A DNA stretch of 64,000 bases from Brevundimonas subvibrioides ATCC 15264 (GTDB lineage Bacteria; Pseudomonadota; Alphaproteobacteria; Caulobacterales; Caulobacteraceae), in the NCBI RefSeq assembly GCF_000144605.1, contig NC_014375.1, positions 248,001 through 312,000 of the forward strand. The letters are read 5' to 3'. The position numbers were made by a program, and so were the translations under genes. Shown in pieces: positions 1 through 8,160 of this stretch; within the stretch, counting starts at the first letter, position 1, and each line of letters opens with the position of its first letter. Below the pieces are notes generated by a model. It was not told the DNA's origin. It saw nothing but the letters and a program-made list of their open reading frames with translations, and ran no database searches.

Positions 1-234
1 GCCTTCACCAACTATCTGACCCAGACGCTGATCATGACCACGATCTTCTACATGCCGTGGGGGCCGCGCCTGTTCGGCTCGGTCGAGCCGGCCGGATTGT
101 GGGGCATCGTCGCTGCGGTGTGGGTGGCACAGCTGATCTGGTCGCCGCTGTGGCTGTCGGCCTTCCAGATGGGGCCGCTGGAATGGGCCTGGCGATGCCT
201 GACCTATGGCCGGCTGGTCCCGATCCGCAGATAG
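1..234 (+). CDS. DUF418 family membrane protein, C-terminal fragment
   Basis: Reading frame 1 is open from the first base and ends in a stop at 232-234, so only the last 77 residues are present. The fragment has two hydrophobic segments and ends in a pattern seen in DUF418 C termini: a membrane stretch followed by GPLEWAWRCLTYG and a short basic tail. DUF418 proteins are polytopic inner-membrane proteins of unknown biochemical role, sometimes called putative transporters. The start of the gene is outside the window. The family call rests on the GPLEWxWR-type tail and is fairly confident; no function can be given. Confidence 0.75.
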   Translation, partial: AFTNYLTQTLIMTTIFYMPWGPRLFGSVEPAGLWGIVAAVWVAQLIWSPLWLSAFQMGPLEWAWRCLTYGRLVPIRR

Positions 235-299
235 GCGCGGGGCGGACTGCGGCCGCGCGACCCTCGACCCTCGGGCCTGCACCCTCTAGAAGCCCGGCC

Positions 300-1799
300 A
301 TGACCGACGCCGCGCCGCCCCCTGCCCGCCCCGAAGCCCGAAGCCCCCGCGGGTTCGCCGACCGTCGCGGCCCGAGCCTGATCGCCGAACGGCGGATCGT
401 CCAGCGCGTGTCCGAGGTCTACGAACGCTGGGGCTTCGAGCCGCTGGATACGGGCGCGTTCGAATATGCCGATGCCTTGGGCAAATTCCTGCCCGACGCC
501 GACCGTCCGAACGAGGGCGTGTTCGCGCTCCAGGACGACGACGACCAGTGGATGGCGCTGCGCTACGACCTGACGGCCCCGCTGGCCCGGTTCGCGGCGC
601 AGAACTGGGAGACGCTGCCCAAGCCATTCCGCCGCTACGCCTTCGGGCCGGTGTGGCGCAACGAGAAGCCCGGCCCGGGGCGCTTCCGGGAATTCACCCA
701 GTGCGATGCCGACACCGTCGGCTCCGACCGTCCCGAGGCCGACGCCGAGATCATCGCCATGGCCTGCGAGGGCCTGCAGGCTGCCGGCCTTCAGCCGGGA
801 CAGGCCGTCGTGCGCGTGTCGAACCGCAAGCTGTTCGACGGGCTGTTCGAGGCGGGCGGGGTCACCGATCCCGGTCAACGGCTGACGGCGCTGCGGGCCA
901 TCGACAAGTTCGACCGGCTGGGCTGGCAGGGTGTCGCCGCCCTGCTCGGCGAGGGTCGGCTGGACGAGAGCGGCGACTACACCAAGGGGGCGAACCTGCC
1001 GCTCGGCGTGGCGGCCACGATCGAGGCCTTTCTCGGATCGGCGGGAGACGGCGACCGTACGCGAGCCGAGACGCTGGACGCCATCGCCCGCTCGGGCGGC
1101 CTGGGCGCGGCCGGCGAGGCGGCGCTGGAGGAACTGGCCGGGATCGACCGGGCCCTCGGCGCCATGCGGGTCGGGCAGGACGCGGTCCGCTTCGATCCGA
1201 CGATCGTCCGGGGACTGGAATACTATACCGGCGCGGTGTTCGAGGCCGAGCTGCTGCTGGACACCACCGATGACAAGGGGCGGCCGGTCCGGTTCGGCTC
1301 CATCGGCGGCGGCGGCCGGTACGACGATCTCGTGGCGCGCTTCACCGGCGAGTCGACGCCGGCCACCGGCTTTTCGTTCGGCGTCTCGCGACTGGCCTCC
1401 GCGCTGCGGGCGGCCGGGCGGACGGACGGCGCCGCGCGGGGTCCGGTGGTGGTCATCGTTTTCGGCCAGGACGACATGCAGGCCTATCTCGACGCCGTGT
1501 CCGAGCTCCGCAACGCCGGGATCGCGGCCGAACTGTATCTGGGCCGGGCGGGCATGAAGGCCCAGATGAAATACGCCGACCGGCGGGGCGCACCGGCCGC
1601 CATCATGCTGGGCGGCGACGAGATCGCCGCAGGCCAGGTCACGATCAAGGATCTGGACGCCGGTCGCCAGCTGGCCGCGGGCGTCACCGACAACGAGGCG
1701 TGGAAGAGCGAACGGCCGGGCCAGATGAAGGTGGCCAGAAACGAACTGGTGACAACGGTTCGCAGCATTATCGACGCTTCGTCGAGAATGCCCGCCTGA
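300..1799 (+). CDS. hisS: Histidyl-tRNA synthetase
   Basis: Charges tRNA-His with histidine in the cytoplasm (class II aminoacyl-tRNA synthetase, normally a homodimer). The 499-residue protein shows class II motif 2 around residues 110-135 (FRRYAFGPVWRNEKPG), the histidine-specific GLEYYTGAVFEA near residue 305, and motif 3 (ATGFSFGVSRL) near 355. A C-terminal anticodon-binding domain follows (VVIVFGQDD onward). The ATG at 300 is chosen because upstream in-frame codons have no family-like sequence and would overlap the preceding gene; no good Shine-Dalgarno precedes it. It is apparently monocistronic. A structured RNA candidate with its own terminator follows about 100 bp downstream. Confidence 0.95.
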   Translation: MTDAAPPPARPEARSPRGFADRRGPSLIAERRIVQRVSEVYERWGFEPLDTGAFEYADALGKFLPDADRPNEGVFALQDDDDQWMALRYDLTAPLARFAAQNWETLPKPFRRYAFGPVWRNEKPGPGRFREFTQCDADTVGSDRPEADAEIIAMACEGLQAAGLQPGQAVVRVSNRKLFDGLFEAGGVTDPGQRLTALRAIDKFDRLGWQGVAALLGEGRLDESGDYTKGANLPLGVAATIEAFLGSAGDGDRTRAETLDAIARSGGLGAAGEAALEELAGIDRALGAMRVGQDAVRFDPTIVRGLEYYTGAVFEAELLLDTTDDKGRPVRFGSIGGGGRYDDLVARFTGESTPATGFSFGVSRLASALRAAGRTDGAARGPVVVIVFGQDDMQAYLDAVSELRNAGIAAELYLGRAGMKAQMKYADRRGAPAAIMLGGDEIAAGQVTIKDLDAGRQLAAGVTDNEAWKSERPGQMKVARNELVTTVRSIIDASSRMPA

Positions 1800-1894
1800 A
1801 GTTGTGACTTATCGTCGATAACTGATAATTCGCCCCAAAAAGGCGTGCGGTTTGATTGACTTGATCCCGGCCGATCGGTCATCTGGTCTCACTC

Positions 1895-2010
1895 GAACGG
1901 CGCGGCGCTGCAAGGCGCAGCCGCTGGACGAAGGCGTTTCGGGGAGGAAACGTCCGCTCCACAGAGAGCGAGAAAGCCCGCTGCGATGTATCCCCCGCAG
2001 CGGGCTTTTT
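1895..2010 (+). ncRNA. Candidate structured small RNA ending in a rho-independent terminator
   Basis: No ORF explains this stretch, but it folds into a string of hairpins read directly from the sequence. A GC-rich stem lies at 1902-1924 (CTGC/GCAG plus GCGG/CCGC). A 6-bp stem CGTTTC/GAAACG (1935-1940 with 1947-1952) exposes the loop GGGGAG. A 5-bp stem CGCTC/GAGCG (1955-1959 with 1966-1970) follows, then a 10-bp terminator ending in five Ts. The exposed G-rich loop is the kind of seed used by alphaproteobacterial regulatory RNAs. A TTGACT element at 1856-1861 could be a -35 box, but no convincing -10 is seen. It could instead be a processed hisS 3' UTR. Confidence 0.5.
1976..2010 (+). terminator. 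Rho-independent terminator of the small RNA / hisS
   Basis: Perfect 10-bp stem GCCCGCTGCG (1976-1985) with CGCAGCGGGC (1996-2005), a 10-nt loop, and five Ts directly after. This is among the clearest intrinsic terminators in the window. Confidence 0.85.
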
Positions 2011-2027
2011 CACGTCTGGACACCCTT

Positions 2028-2175
2028 TAGGGCGCTAGCGCTCGGCTCGCGGAGCCCCACTGCTTGAGCGCGGGCAGGACTCCCGTTTCGGCCAGACCGG
2101 GACTTCGGACCTAGGGGCGCACAATCCGCATGCGCTCAAGCAGCGAGCGCACGCGTCGCGAGCGTTAGCGCCCTT
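2028..2175. repeat. Imperfect long inverted repeat at the ribD-like 3' end
   Basis: The left arm (2028-2071) contains AGGGCGCTAGCGCTCG and CTGCTTGAGCGC. The right arm (2132-2175) carries the same blocks in inverse order (GCGCTCAAGCAG, CGAGCGTTAGCGCCCT). The arms are about 44 bp each, separated by about 60 bp. The right arm touches the stop codon of the minus-strand deaminase gene, so the element may serve as its terminator. The block TCGGCTCGCGGAGCC recurs near 59384, suggesting a dispersed family. Confidence 0.6.
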
Positions 2176-2803
2176 ACTGTGTCAGCAGCCCCTGCTCGGC
2201 CAGGGCGTCGGCCAGTTCGCCGGGACCCGTCCACAGTCGGGTGTAACCAGCTTCACCCAGACGCTTGAGCTCGGTCACCAGATCGGCGCGGGGCGAGGCG
2301 GCGAAACGGGCGTCGAAGCCTGTTCCGTCCGCGCTGATCCGCACCATCGGCCGTCCGGTTTCCAGCCGGTGGAGGAACCCTTCGGACAGGACGCCGGCCT
2401 CATCCTTCATCAGTCCGGTTTCGACCCGGAGCCCGGCCTGACGCAGGCGCTCGGTGCCCCGGCCCGAGGCGAAGGGCGACGGATCCAGCGCCGCGACGAC
2501 CACGCGGGAGATGCCGGCTTCGGCCAGGAACTGCGCGCAGGAGGCCCGGCCGGACGACCGCGCCCCGCACGGTTCCAGCGTCACATAGGCGGTCGCCCCG
2601 GCCACGCCGGGCCCGGCGGCGGGCACGGCCTGTTCCTCGGCATGGGGGCGGCCGCCGGGCGCCGTCGCGGCCTCCGACAGGACCATCCCGTCCTTGACGA
2701 TCACGCAGCCGACGGCCGGATTGGGCCAGGTCTCGCCCATCCGCGCCAGGGCCAGGTCGATGGCCCGACGCATATGGACCTGATCGGCCGCGGCGTCGCT
2801 CAC
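2174..2803 (-). CDS. Short RibD-like cytidine-deaminase-fold protein
   Basis: RibD deaminates the pyrimidine intermediate of riboflavin synthesis and then reduces it with a second domain. This 209-residue protein has the deaminase zinc site: H54-A-E56 (RPHAEEQAV), then PC79 and C89 in a TLEPCGARSSGRASC stretch. After about residue 145 only some 65 residues remain, against a reductase domain of roughly 200 in full RibD. The usual PPC spacing motif is altered to RASC. The GTG start at 2803 overlaps the TGA of gpmA (GTGA), so the two are probably translationally coupled. It may be a deaminase-only RibD, or a paralogue with another nucleotide substrate. Confidence 0.7.
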   Translation of the reverse strand: MSDAAADQVHMRRAIDLALARMGETWPNPAVGCVIVKDGMVLSEAATAPGGRPHAEEQAVPAAGPGVAGATAYVTLEPCGARSSGRASCAQFLAEAGISRVVVAALDPSPFASGRGTERLRQAGLRVETGLMKDEAGVLSEGFLHRLETGRPMVRISADGTGFDARFAASPRADLVTELKRLGEAGYTRLWTGPGELADALAEQGLLTQ

Positions 2804-3516
2804 GCGGGCAGTCCCGGCAAGGCGGTGGCGCGGGCTTCGTCGAGATACCGCGCAGCGGTCGGCTTCAGCGCCGCATCCAGATCGATCTCCAGCGGATTGC
2901 CGGTCGGGATCTCGACGCCGACGATCTGGTCGTCCGGCACGGCGAACAGGTGTTTGACGATGGCGCGCAGGCTGTTGCCGTGGGCGGCGATCAGCACGTC
3001 CTCGCCCGCCGCCAGACGGGGCGCGATGGCCTCGTTCCAGTAGGGCAGGACACGGTCCAGCGTGGTCTTCAGGCTCTCCGTGTCCGGAATGGCCTGTCCG
3101 GCGTAGCGGGGATCGGCATCGAAATCCCATTCGCTGCCGGCCTCCAGCGGGGGCGGGGGAATGTCGTAGCTGCGCCGCCAGATCTTGACCTGATCCTCGC
3201 CGTGCAGGCGTGCGGTCTCGGCCTTGTCCAGTCCGGTCAGGCCGCCGTAGTGGCGCTCGTTCAGACGCCAGTCGGCGATGACGGGCACGTCCGACAGGCC
3301 CGCGGCCTGAAGCGCCAGGGCCCCGGTGCGTTTCGCCCGGGTCAGGACCGAGGTGAACATCACCGCCGGCCGGAAGCCCGCCTGGGCGATCAGTTCGCCG
3401 CCGCGGCGCGCCTGGGCCTCGCCCTCGGCCGTCAGGTCGACGTCGACCCAGCCGGTGAAGCGGTTCTCGAGGTTCCACTGGCTCTGGCCGTGACGCAACA
3501 GGATCAGTCGAGGCAT
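2800..3516 (-). CDS. gpmA: 2,3-bisphosphoglycerate-dependent phosphoglycerate mutase
   Basis: Interconverts 3- and 2-phosphoglycerate in glycolysis and gluconeogenesis. The 238-residue protein opens with the histidine-phosphatase signature LILLRHGQSQWN (phospho-accepting His9). It has ERHYGGLTG near residue 87, and the second catalytic histidine in AAHGNSLRA near residue 178. Length is typical of cofactor-dependent GpmA. The ATG at 3516 is chosen because the RHG motif then sits at its usual place; an upstream extension to 3594 has no family character. It forms a two-gene unit with the downstream RibD-like deaminase through a 4-bp overlap. Confidence 0.93.
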   Translation of the reverse strand: MPRLILLRHGQSQWNLENRFTGWVDVDLTAEGEAQARRGGELIAQAGFRPAVMFTSVLTRAKRTGALALQAAGLSDVPVIADWRLNERHYGGLTGLDKAETARLHGEDQVKIWRRSYDIPPPPLEAGSEWDFDADPRYAGQAIPDTESLKTTLDRVLPYWNEAIAPRLAAGEDVLIAAHGNSLRAIVKHLFAVPDDQIVGVEIPTGNPLEIDLDAALKPTAARYLDEARATALPGLPA

Positions 3517-3571
3517 GGGTCGCGGCTCTCCGAAAACAGGCCTCCGGGGTAGGGCGAAAGGCTCCGCCCGG

Positions 3572-4621
3572 TCAAGCGGCGGGTGGCACCCCACAGGCCG
3601 CGGCCCGGATCAGGTCGATCGACAGCCCCTGCCCCTGCCCCTGCCAGACCTCGCCGAAGGTCGTCCGGTGATCGTTGGAATAGACGGCCAGCGCCACCTT
3701 GAGGTCCGGCAGGAGGAAGTTGCGGACCTGGACCCCGCCGATCTCGCCATAGCGTTCGACCAGCCGGGTCGTGCCGATACAGGCTCCGAGATCGGGCGCA
3801 TAGGACCAGACGCTGAGCGCGGCATAGCCCGAGGCCGGGTCGCCCGTCAGCATCGTGTCGAGCGATGCGGCCGAGATCAGCCGACCCTCGATCAGGGCCA
3901 TGTCGATCGTCAGCATGTCGCCGATCGTGCCGTAAAGGCCGCCGGCGGGGCCGAAGTCGGCGAGCCAGATGCGGGGCTCGGCCGAGCCATCCTCCATCGT
4001 CGCCTCGACGCGGGGCCCCTCGGGCAGGGTCAGCGTCAGGCCCAGCGGCGCACCGATGCGGCTGTTGACCAGATCGAGAAAGGTCCGGCCCGTCACCGCC
4101 TCCAGCACCTTGCCCACCACGATCGTGTCGCAGTTGTTGTAGAAGAAGCCGGACCCCGGCTCGGCCCTGGCCGCCCCGCAGTACTGCAGGGCGTCGCCGG
4201 GCGGGCCGTCGGGCGTCTCCAGCTCCGCCGCCAGGCCCGAGCGGTGCCCCAGAAGCTGCCGCAGGGTGATCCGGTCGGCATTGGCCACGGTCGTGCCGGG
4301 CAGATAGGTCGCGACCGGCGTGTCCAGCGCGAGCGTGCCGGCATCGATCTGCTGGAAGACCAGGATGGCCGTGATCATCTTGGACACCGAGGCCCAGCGG
4401 ACCGGCGTCGAGGGATCGACCGGAAAGGCACCGTCGGGCCGCGCGATGGACGCCACCCCGGTCTGGCCGCCCCGCGAGACGCCGAAGACGCCGGCATAGC
4501 CTTCAGATGCCGCCAGTCGCGCCTGCATGGCGCCAAGCCCCTCGGCCGCCGTCTGCGCCTGGGCGCCCGCCGCCCCCAGCGACAGGACGAGCACGAGGCG
4601 CGCCACCTTCAAGGACTTCAT
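3572..4621 (-). CDS. Exported serine hydrolase (class C beta-lactamase / PBP4-like fold)
   Basis: A 349-residue protein with a Sec signal peptide (hydrophobic LVLVLSLGAAG, cleavage after AQA near residue 22), so it acts in the periplasm. It carries the active-site SxxK as SVSK near residue 77, followed by LLGHRSGL and the YxN-type motif FFYNN near 160. This fits the broad beta-lactamase/D-alanyl-D-alanine carboxypeptidase superfamily, whose members can be peptidases, esterases or lactamases; substrate cannot be read from sequence. The ATG at 4621 is preferred over 4630 because a GGGGG ribosome site lies 9 nt upstream. It is divergent from the mutase gene at 4739. Confidence 0.82.
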   Translation of the reverse strand: MKSLKVARLVLVLSLGAAGAQAQTAAEGLGAMQARLAASEGYAGVFGVSRGGQTGVASIARPDGAFPVDPSTPVRWASVSKMITAILVFQQIDAGTLALDTPVATYLPGTTVANADRITLRQLLGHRSGLAAELETPDGPPGDALQYCGAARAEPGSGFFYNNCDTIVVGKVLEAVTGRTFLDLVNSRIGAPLGLTLTLPEGPRVEATMEDGSAEPRIWLADFGPAGGLYGTIGDMLTIDMALIEGRLISAASLDTMLTGDPASGYAALSVWSYAPDLGACIGTTRLVERYGEIGGVQVRNFLLPDLKVALAVYSNDHRTTFGEVWQGQGQGLSIDLIRAAACGVPPAA

Positions 4622-4738
4622 CGTCCGCATCCCCCAACGCCGATCTCGCAGCCATACCACCGGTCGCGCGTTGTTGTCCGCTCCCGGCCGTGCGGCTATA
4701 CCGCGCCGGTCAGACCCCTTCTCCCCGAGGATGCCCGC

Positions 4739-6238
4739 ATGTCGAAGCCCCGCCAGGACCTGGTCCCGAACACGTTCGAGTACGAGACCACCGCCCTGGT
4801 GAAGCCGACGGGGTTCCGCGAGTACGACGCCCGCTGGATCCTGGAGAAGGAGATCAACCTCTTGGGCATCCAGGCCCTGGGGCTGGCCCTGGCGACCTAT
4901 GTCCACGAAAACGACATCCAGCCGCGCATCGTCGTCGGCCATGACTTCCGGTCCTATTCCATCAGCGTCAAACAGGCCCTGATCCTGGGCCTGCTGGAAG
5001 GCGGGATGGAGGTGCTGGACATCGGCCTGGCCCTGTCGCCGATGGCCTATTTCGGCCAGTTCGCCCTGAACGCCCCCTGCGTGGCCATGGTCACGGCCAG
5101 CCACAACGAGAACGGCTGGACCGGGGTCAAGATGGGCACCAACCCGCCCGTCACCTTCGGCCCCGAGGAGATCGGCCGGCTGAAGGAGATCGTGCTGTCC
5201 GGAACCGGCGTCGCCCGGCCCGGCGGACGGCTGGAGCGGGTCGAGAACTTCCGCGAACTGTACCTTCAGGAGGTGGTCGGATCGATCAAGCTCAGCCGGC
5301 CGCTGAAGGTCGTCTGCGCCTGCGGCAACGGCACCGCCGGAGCCTTCGCGCCCGAGGCCCTGCGCCGAATGGGAGCCGAGGTGATCGAGATGGACACCGA
5401 CCTCGACTACACCTTCCCCAAATACAATCCGAACCCGGAAGACCACGCCATGCTGATGCAGATGGCGCAGCGGGTGCGCGAGACGGGCGCCGACCTGGCC
5501 CTGGGCTTCGACGGCGACGGCGACCGCTGCGGCGTGGTCGACAACACCGGCGAGGAGATCTTCGCCGACAAGATCGGCCTGCTGCTGGCCCGCGACCTGT
5601 CGGCCCTGCACCCCAATGCGACCTTCGTCGTCGATGTGAAATCGACCGGACTGTACAAGACCGACGAGGTCCTGGCGGCCAACGGCGCGACCACCGTCTA
5701 CTGGAAGACCGGCCACTCCTACATCAAGCGCAAGACCGCCGAACTGGGGGCGCTGGCCGGGTTCGAGAAGTCGGGCCACTTCTTCCTGGCGAACCCGATC
5801 GGGCGCGGATACGACGACGGCCTGGTCGCCGCCGCCGCCGTCCTGCAGATGATGGACAGGAACCCCGGCAAGACCCTGTTCGAGCTGAAGTCGTCGCTGC
5901 CGGACGCCTGGACGTCCCTGACCATGTCGCCCCACTGCGACGACGAGATCAAATACGACGTGCTCGCCAAGATCGTCGCCGAGTACGAGAAACTGGGGGC
6001 CGAGGGTGGCTCGATCCTCGGCCGCAAGATCGTCGAGGTCATCACCGTCAACGGCGCGCGGGTGCACCTGGAAGACGGGTCGTGGGTGCTGGTGCGCGCC
6101 TCCTCCAACAAGCCGGAACTGGTCGTCGTGGTCGAATCCATGCGGTCCGAGGACGACATGCGCGCCCTGTTCCAGCAGGAGGTCAAACCCCGTCTGGCCG
6201 CCCACCCCGAGGTCGGGACCTACAACCAGGAAATCTGA
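4739..6238 (+). CDS. Phosphomannomutase / phosphoglucomutase (alpha-D-phosphohexomutase)
   Basis: Moves phosphate between C6 and C1 of mannose or glucose, feeding nucleotide-sugar and cell-surface polysaccharide synthesis. The 499-residue protein has all four phosphohexomutase signatures in order. These are the phosphoserine loop TASHNENGWTG near 119, metal loop GFDGDGDRCG near 256, sugar loop GFEKSGHFF near 340, and phosphate-binding RASSNKPEL near 452. The GEMSG sugar loop of the AlgC type appears here as FEKSG. The start at 4739 has GAGG about 9 nt upstream. It stands alone, with a repeat element immediately downstream. Confidence 0.92.
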   Translation: MSKPRQDLVPNTFEYETTALVKPTGFREYDARWILEKEINLLGIQALGLALATYVHENDIQPRIVVGHDFRSYSISVKQALILGLLEGGMEVLDIGLALSPMAYFGQFALNAPCVAMVTASHNENGWTGVKMGTNPPVTFGPEEIGRLKEIVLSGTGVARPGGRLERVENFRELYLQEVVGSIKLSRPLKVVCACGNGTAGAFAPEALRRMGAEVIEMDTDLDYTFPKYNPNPEDHAMLMQMAQRVRETGADLALGFDGDGDRCGVVDNTGEEIFADKIGLLLARDLSALHPNATFVVDVKSTGLYKTDEVLAANGATTVYWKTGHSYIKRKTAELGALAGFEKSGHFFLANPIGRGYDDGLVAAAAVLQMMDRNPGKTLFELKSSLPDAWTSLTMSPHCDDEIKYDVLAKIVAEYEKLGAEGGSILGRKIVEVITVNGARVHLEDGSWVLVRASSNKPELVVVVESMRSEDDMRALFQQEVKPRLAAHPEVGTYNQEI

Positions 6239-6270
6239 GGCCCTCAGTCGCGGAGAGGGCTTGCGGTCAT

Positions 6271-6410
6271 CTCCCTCCCCCCCAGGGGAGGGCAGATCGC
6301 GAAGCGATCAGGTGGGGGCGGCAAGGCAAGGCCGCACGATGTATCGCTTTGCCCTCCCCACCCGGTCTCCGCTGCGCTCCGACCACCCTCCCCCAAGGGG
6401 GAGGGAGACG
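6271..6410. repeat. Long palindromic repeat, family A, copy 1
   Basis: Two C/G-rich hairpin arms (CTCCCTCCCCCC...GGGGAGGG and ACCCTCCCCCAAGGGGGAGGG) flank a variable centre. GATCGCGAAGCGATC lies inside the left half and CCCGGTCTCCGCTGCGCTCCGACC in the right. A second copy at 16284-16436 is nearly identical over about 55 bp of its right half and in the same orientation. It lies just after a gene stop, as terminator-like REP elements do. Confidence 0.8.
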
Positions 6411-6973
6411 GCATCTGCCCGTGCGTCATCGTTCTTCCGCTGTGAACGGGTCGGGGAAGCGGCGGAGCCAGGGCGATCTCGCCCGGGACCGTGACGGCCG
6501 CCGTCGCCGACGGCCGCCTGTAGAAGAGTTTCGGCGTGGTCGCCTTGGCTCCGCTCGACCGGTTTTCGCAAGCGTTCGGGGGCGGGATGTCTTGTGTCGG
6601 GCAACGCCGGGGGCCTCTTCCCCGACGCCTTGGTGCTGTCCCGATTTGTCCCTTTCCGAGTCTTAGCCCACGACAGGCGACGACGCCCAGTGCGCCGCCG
6701 GACCCGGGGTTTCGCCCCGGCATGCCCTGCGATCGACCCCGCCGCGCGTCCGGGTCCTGGGCCCAGGACGCCTTCCCCTCGCAACGGGACGGCAAAAGGA
6801 TAAACGCGTTTCCGATGCAGGCGCGTCCGGACGCTCCCTGTGAGGACCGGGCCTTGATCGGATTGGGGAATTCGGGGCAAGCGCGGACAACTCGACGCCG
6901 GATGTCGGACACCCGACAGAGGAACCGCCCGCGCCGCTGCGCCTTTCCCCTCCTCATCCCAGAGGAGATCGAC
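6411..6973 (+). other. Gene-free upstream region of the alcohol dehydrogenase
   Basis: About 560 bp without a credible gene. Open frames through it lack family-like sequence and ribosome sites. It contains a perfect 16-bp palindrome GTCCTGGGCCCAGGAC at 6754-6769, a CCGGGG/CCCCGG hairpin near 6704-6720, and an EcfG-like promoter close to the dehydrogenase start. Nothing else is recognised. Confidence 0.5.
6921..6945 (+). promoter_or_regulatory. EcfG/SigT-like promoter (one mismatch) for the alcohol dehydrogenase
   Basis: GGAAC at 6921-6925, 16 bp, then CCTT at 6942-6945; the alphaproteobacterial general stress consensus is GGAAC-N16/17-CGTT. The start codon is about 29 bp downstream. Spacing is exact, but the -10 element has one mismatch. 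Confidence 0.35.
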
Positions 6974-8131
6974 ATGAAAGCGCTATGCTGGCACGGCAAG
7001 GGCGACATCCGCTGCGAGACGGTGGACGACCCCGAGATCCAGGACGGCCGCGACGCCATCATCCGGGTCACCTCCTGCGCCATCTGCGGCAGTGACCTGC
7101 ACCTGTACGGCGGCTTCGTGCCCGGCATGAAGTCCGGCGACGTCATGGGCCACGAGACGATGGGCGAGGTCGTCGCCGTCGGCAAGGACAACACCAAGCT
7201 GAAGGTCGGCGACCGCGTCGTGGTGCCCTTCACCATCAGCTGCGGCGAGTGCGACTATTGCAAACGCGGGCTTTATTCCGTGTGCGAACGGTCCAACCCC
7301 AACGGGGCCGAACAGGCGAAACAGACCGGCTATCCGACCGCCGGCCTGTTCGGATACACCCATATGTACGGCGGCATCCCGGGCGGCCAGGCCGAATACC
7401 TGCGCGTCCCCTACGCCGACGTGGGGCCGATCAAGGTGCCCAACGGCCTGACCGACGACCAGGTCCTGTTCCTGTCCGACATCTTCCCGACCGGCTGGAT
7501 GGCCGCCGAGAACGCCAACATCCAGCCCGGCCACACCGTCCTGGTGTTCGGCTGCGGCCCCGTCGGCCAGTTCGCCATCCGCTCCGCCTTCATGATGGGG
7601 GCCGAGCGCGTCATCGCCATCGACCAGGTGCCGGAGCGCCTGCAGCTGGCCCGCGACGCCGGGGCCGAGACCATCGACTTCTCCGAGGGCGACCTGCAGG
7701 AGCGGATCAAGACCATGACCCACGGCGTCGGCCCGGATTCGGTGATCGAGGCCGTCGGCCTGGAAAGCCACGGCTCGGGCGGCCTGATGGAGAAGGTCCA
7801 GGAGACCGTCGCCGGCAAGATGGAACGCCCCTATGCCCTGAACGAGGCCATCGTCGCCTGCCGCCCCGGCGGCACCATCAGCCTGCCCGGCGTCTTCGTC
7901 GGCGTCATCCCCACCATGATGGGGGCCTTCGTCGGCAAGGGCCTGACCCTGAAGACCGGCCAGACCCACGTGCAGCGCTATCTGGAACCCCTGATGCGCA
8001 AGATCGAGGAAGGCGCGATCGACCCCAGCTTCCTGATCACCCACAAGATCAAGCTGGAAGACGGCCCCGACGCCTACAAGATGTTCCAGGAAAAGAAGGA
8101 CGGCTGCGTCAAGGTCGTCATCAACCCCTAG
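6974..8131 (+). CDS. Zinc-dependent alcohol dehydrogenase (glutathione-independent formaldehyde dehydrogenase type)
   Basis: Medium-chain dehydrogenase oxidising an alcohol or aldehyde with NAD(P). The 385-residue protein shows the catalytic zinc region CAICGSDLH and GHETMGE near residue 58. The structural zinc cysteines fall at residues 90-104 ([15 protein letters not shown]). The Rossmann motif is VFGCGPVGQ near 193. The long insert and the [12 protein letters not shown] stretch resemble the FDH-like branch. The ATG at 6974 has a strong AGAGGAG ribosome site. Substrate is not determined by sequence. A stress-sigma-like promoter lies directly upstream, consistent with a detoxification role, which is inference. 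Confidence 0.88.
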   Translation: MKALCWHGKGDIRCETVDDPEIQDGRDAIIRVTSCAICGSDLHLYGGFVPGMKSGDVMGHETMGEVVAVGKDNTKLKVGDRVVVPFTISCGECDYCKRGLYSVCERSNPNGAEQAKQTGYPTAGLFGYTHMYGGIPGGQAEYLRVPYADVGPIKVPNGLTDDQVLFLSDIFPTGWMAAENANIQPGHTVLVFGCGPVGQFAIRSAFMMGAERVIAIDQVPERLQLARDAGAETIDFSEGDLQERIKTMTHGVGPDSVIEAVGLESHGSGGLMEKVQETVAGKMERPYALNEAIVACRPGGTISLPGVFVGVIPTMMGAFVGKGLTLKTGQTHVQRYLEPLMRKIEEGAIDPSFLITHKIKLEDGPDAYKMFQEKKDGCVKVVINP

Positions 8132-8160
8132 GCCGGGGACGCCCGGCGGCGAGGAGACCG

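Noticed and set aside
1941..1975. Resemblance of GGGGAGGAAACGTCCGCTCC to the conserved GAGGAAAGTCCGGGCTCC region of RNase P RNA.
   Set aside because: The element is far too short, the partner 3' strand of helix P4 is missing, and here the same bases pair in local hairpins followed by a terminator. Treated as a separate small RNA with chance or partial similarity.
3572..6205. 877-codon minus-strand open frame spanning the serine hydrolase and the whole phosphohexomutase region.
   Set aside because: Only its last 349 codons have protein family character. The rest is antisense to the phosphohexomutase gene and is an artefact of high GC.
6244..7236. Minus-strand open frame over repeat A and the start of the dehydrogenase.
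   Set aside because: It is low-complexity translation of the repeat and the antisense of a clear gene, with no ribosome site or family match.
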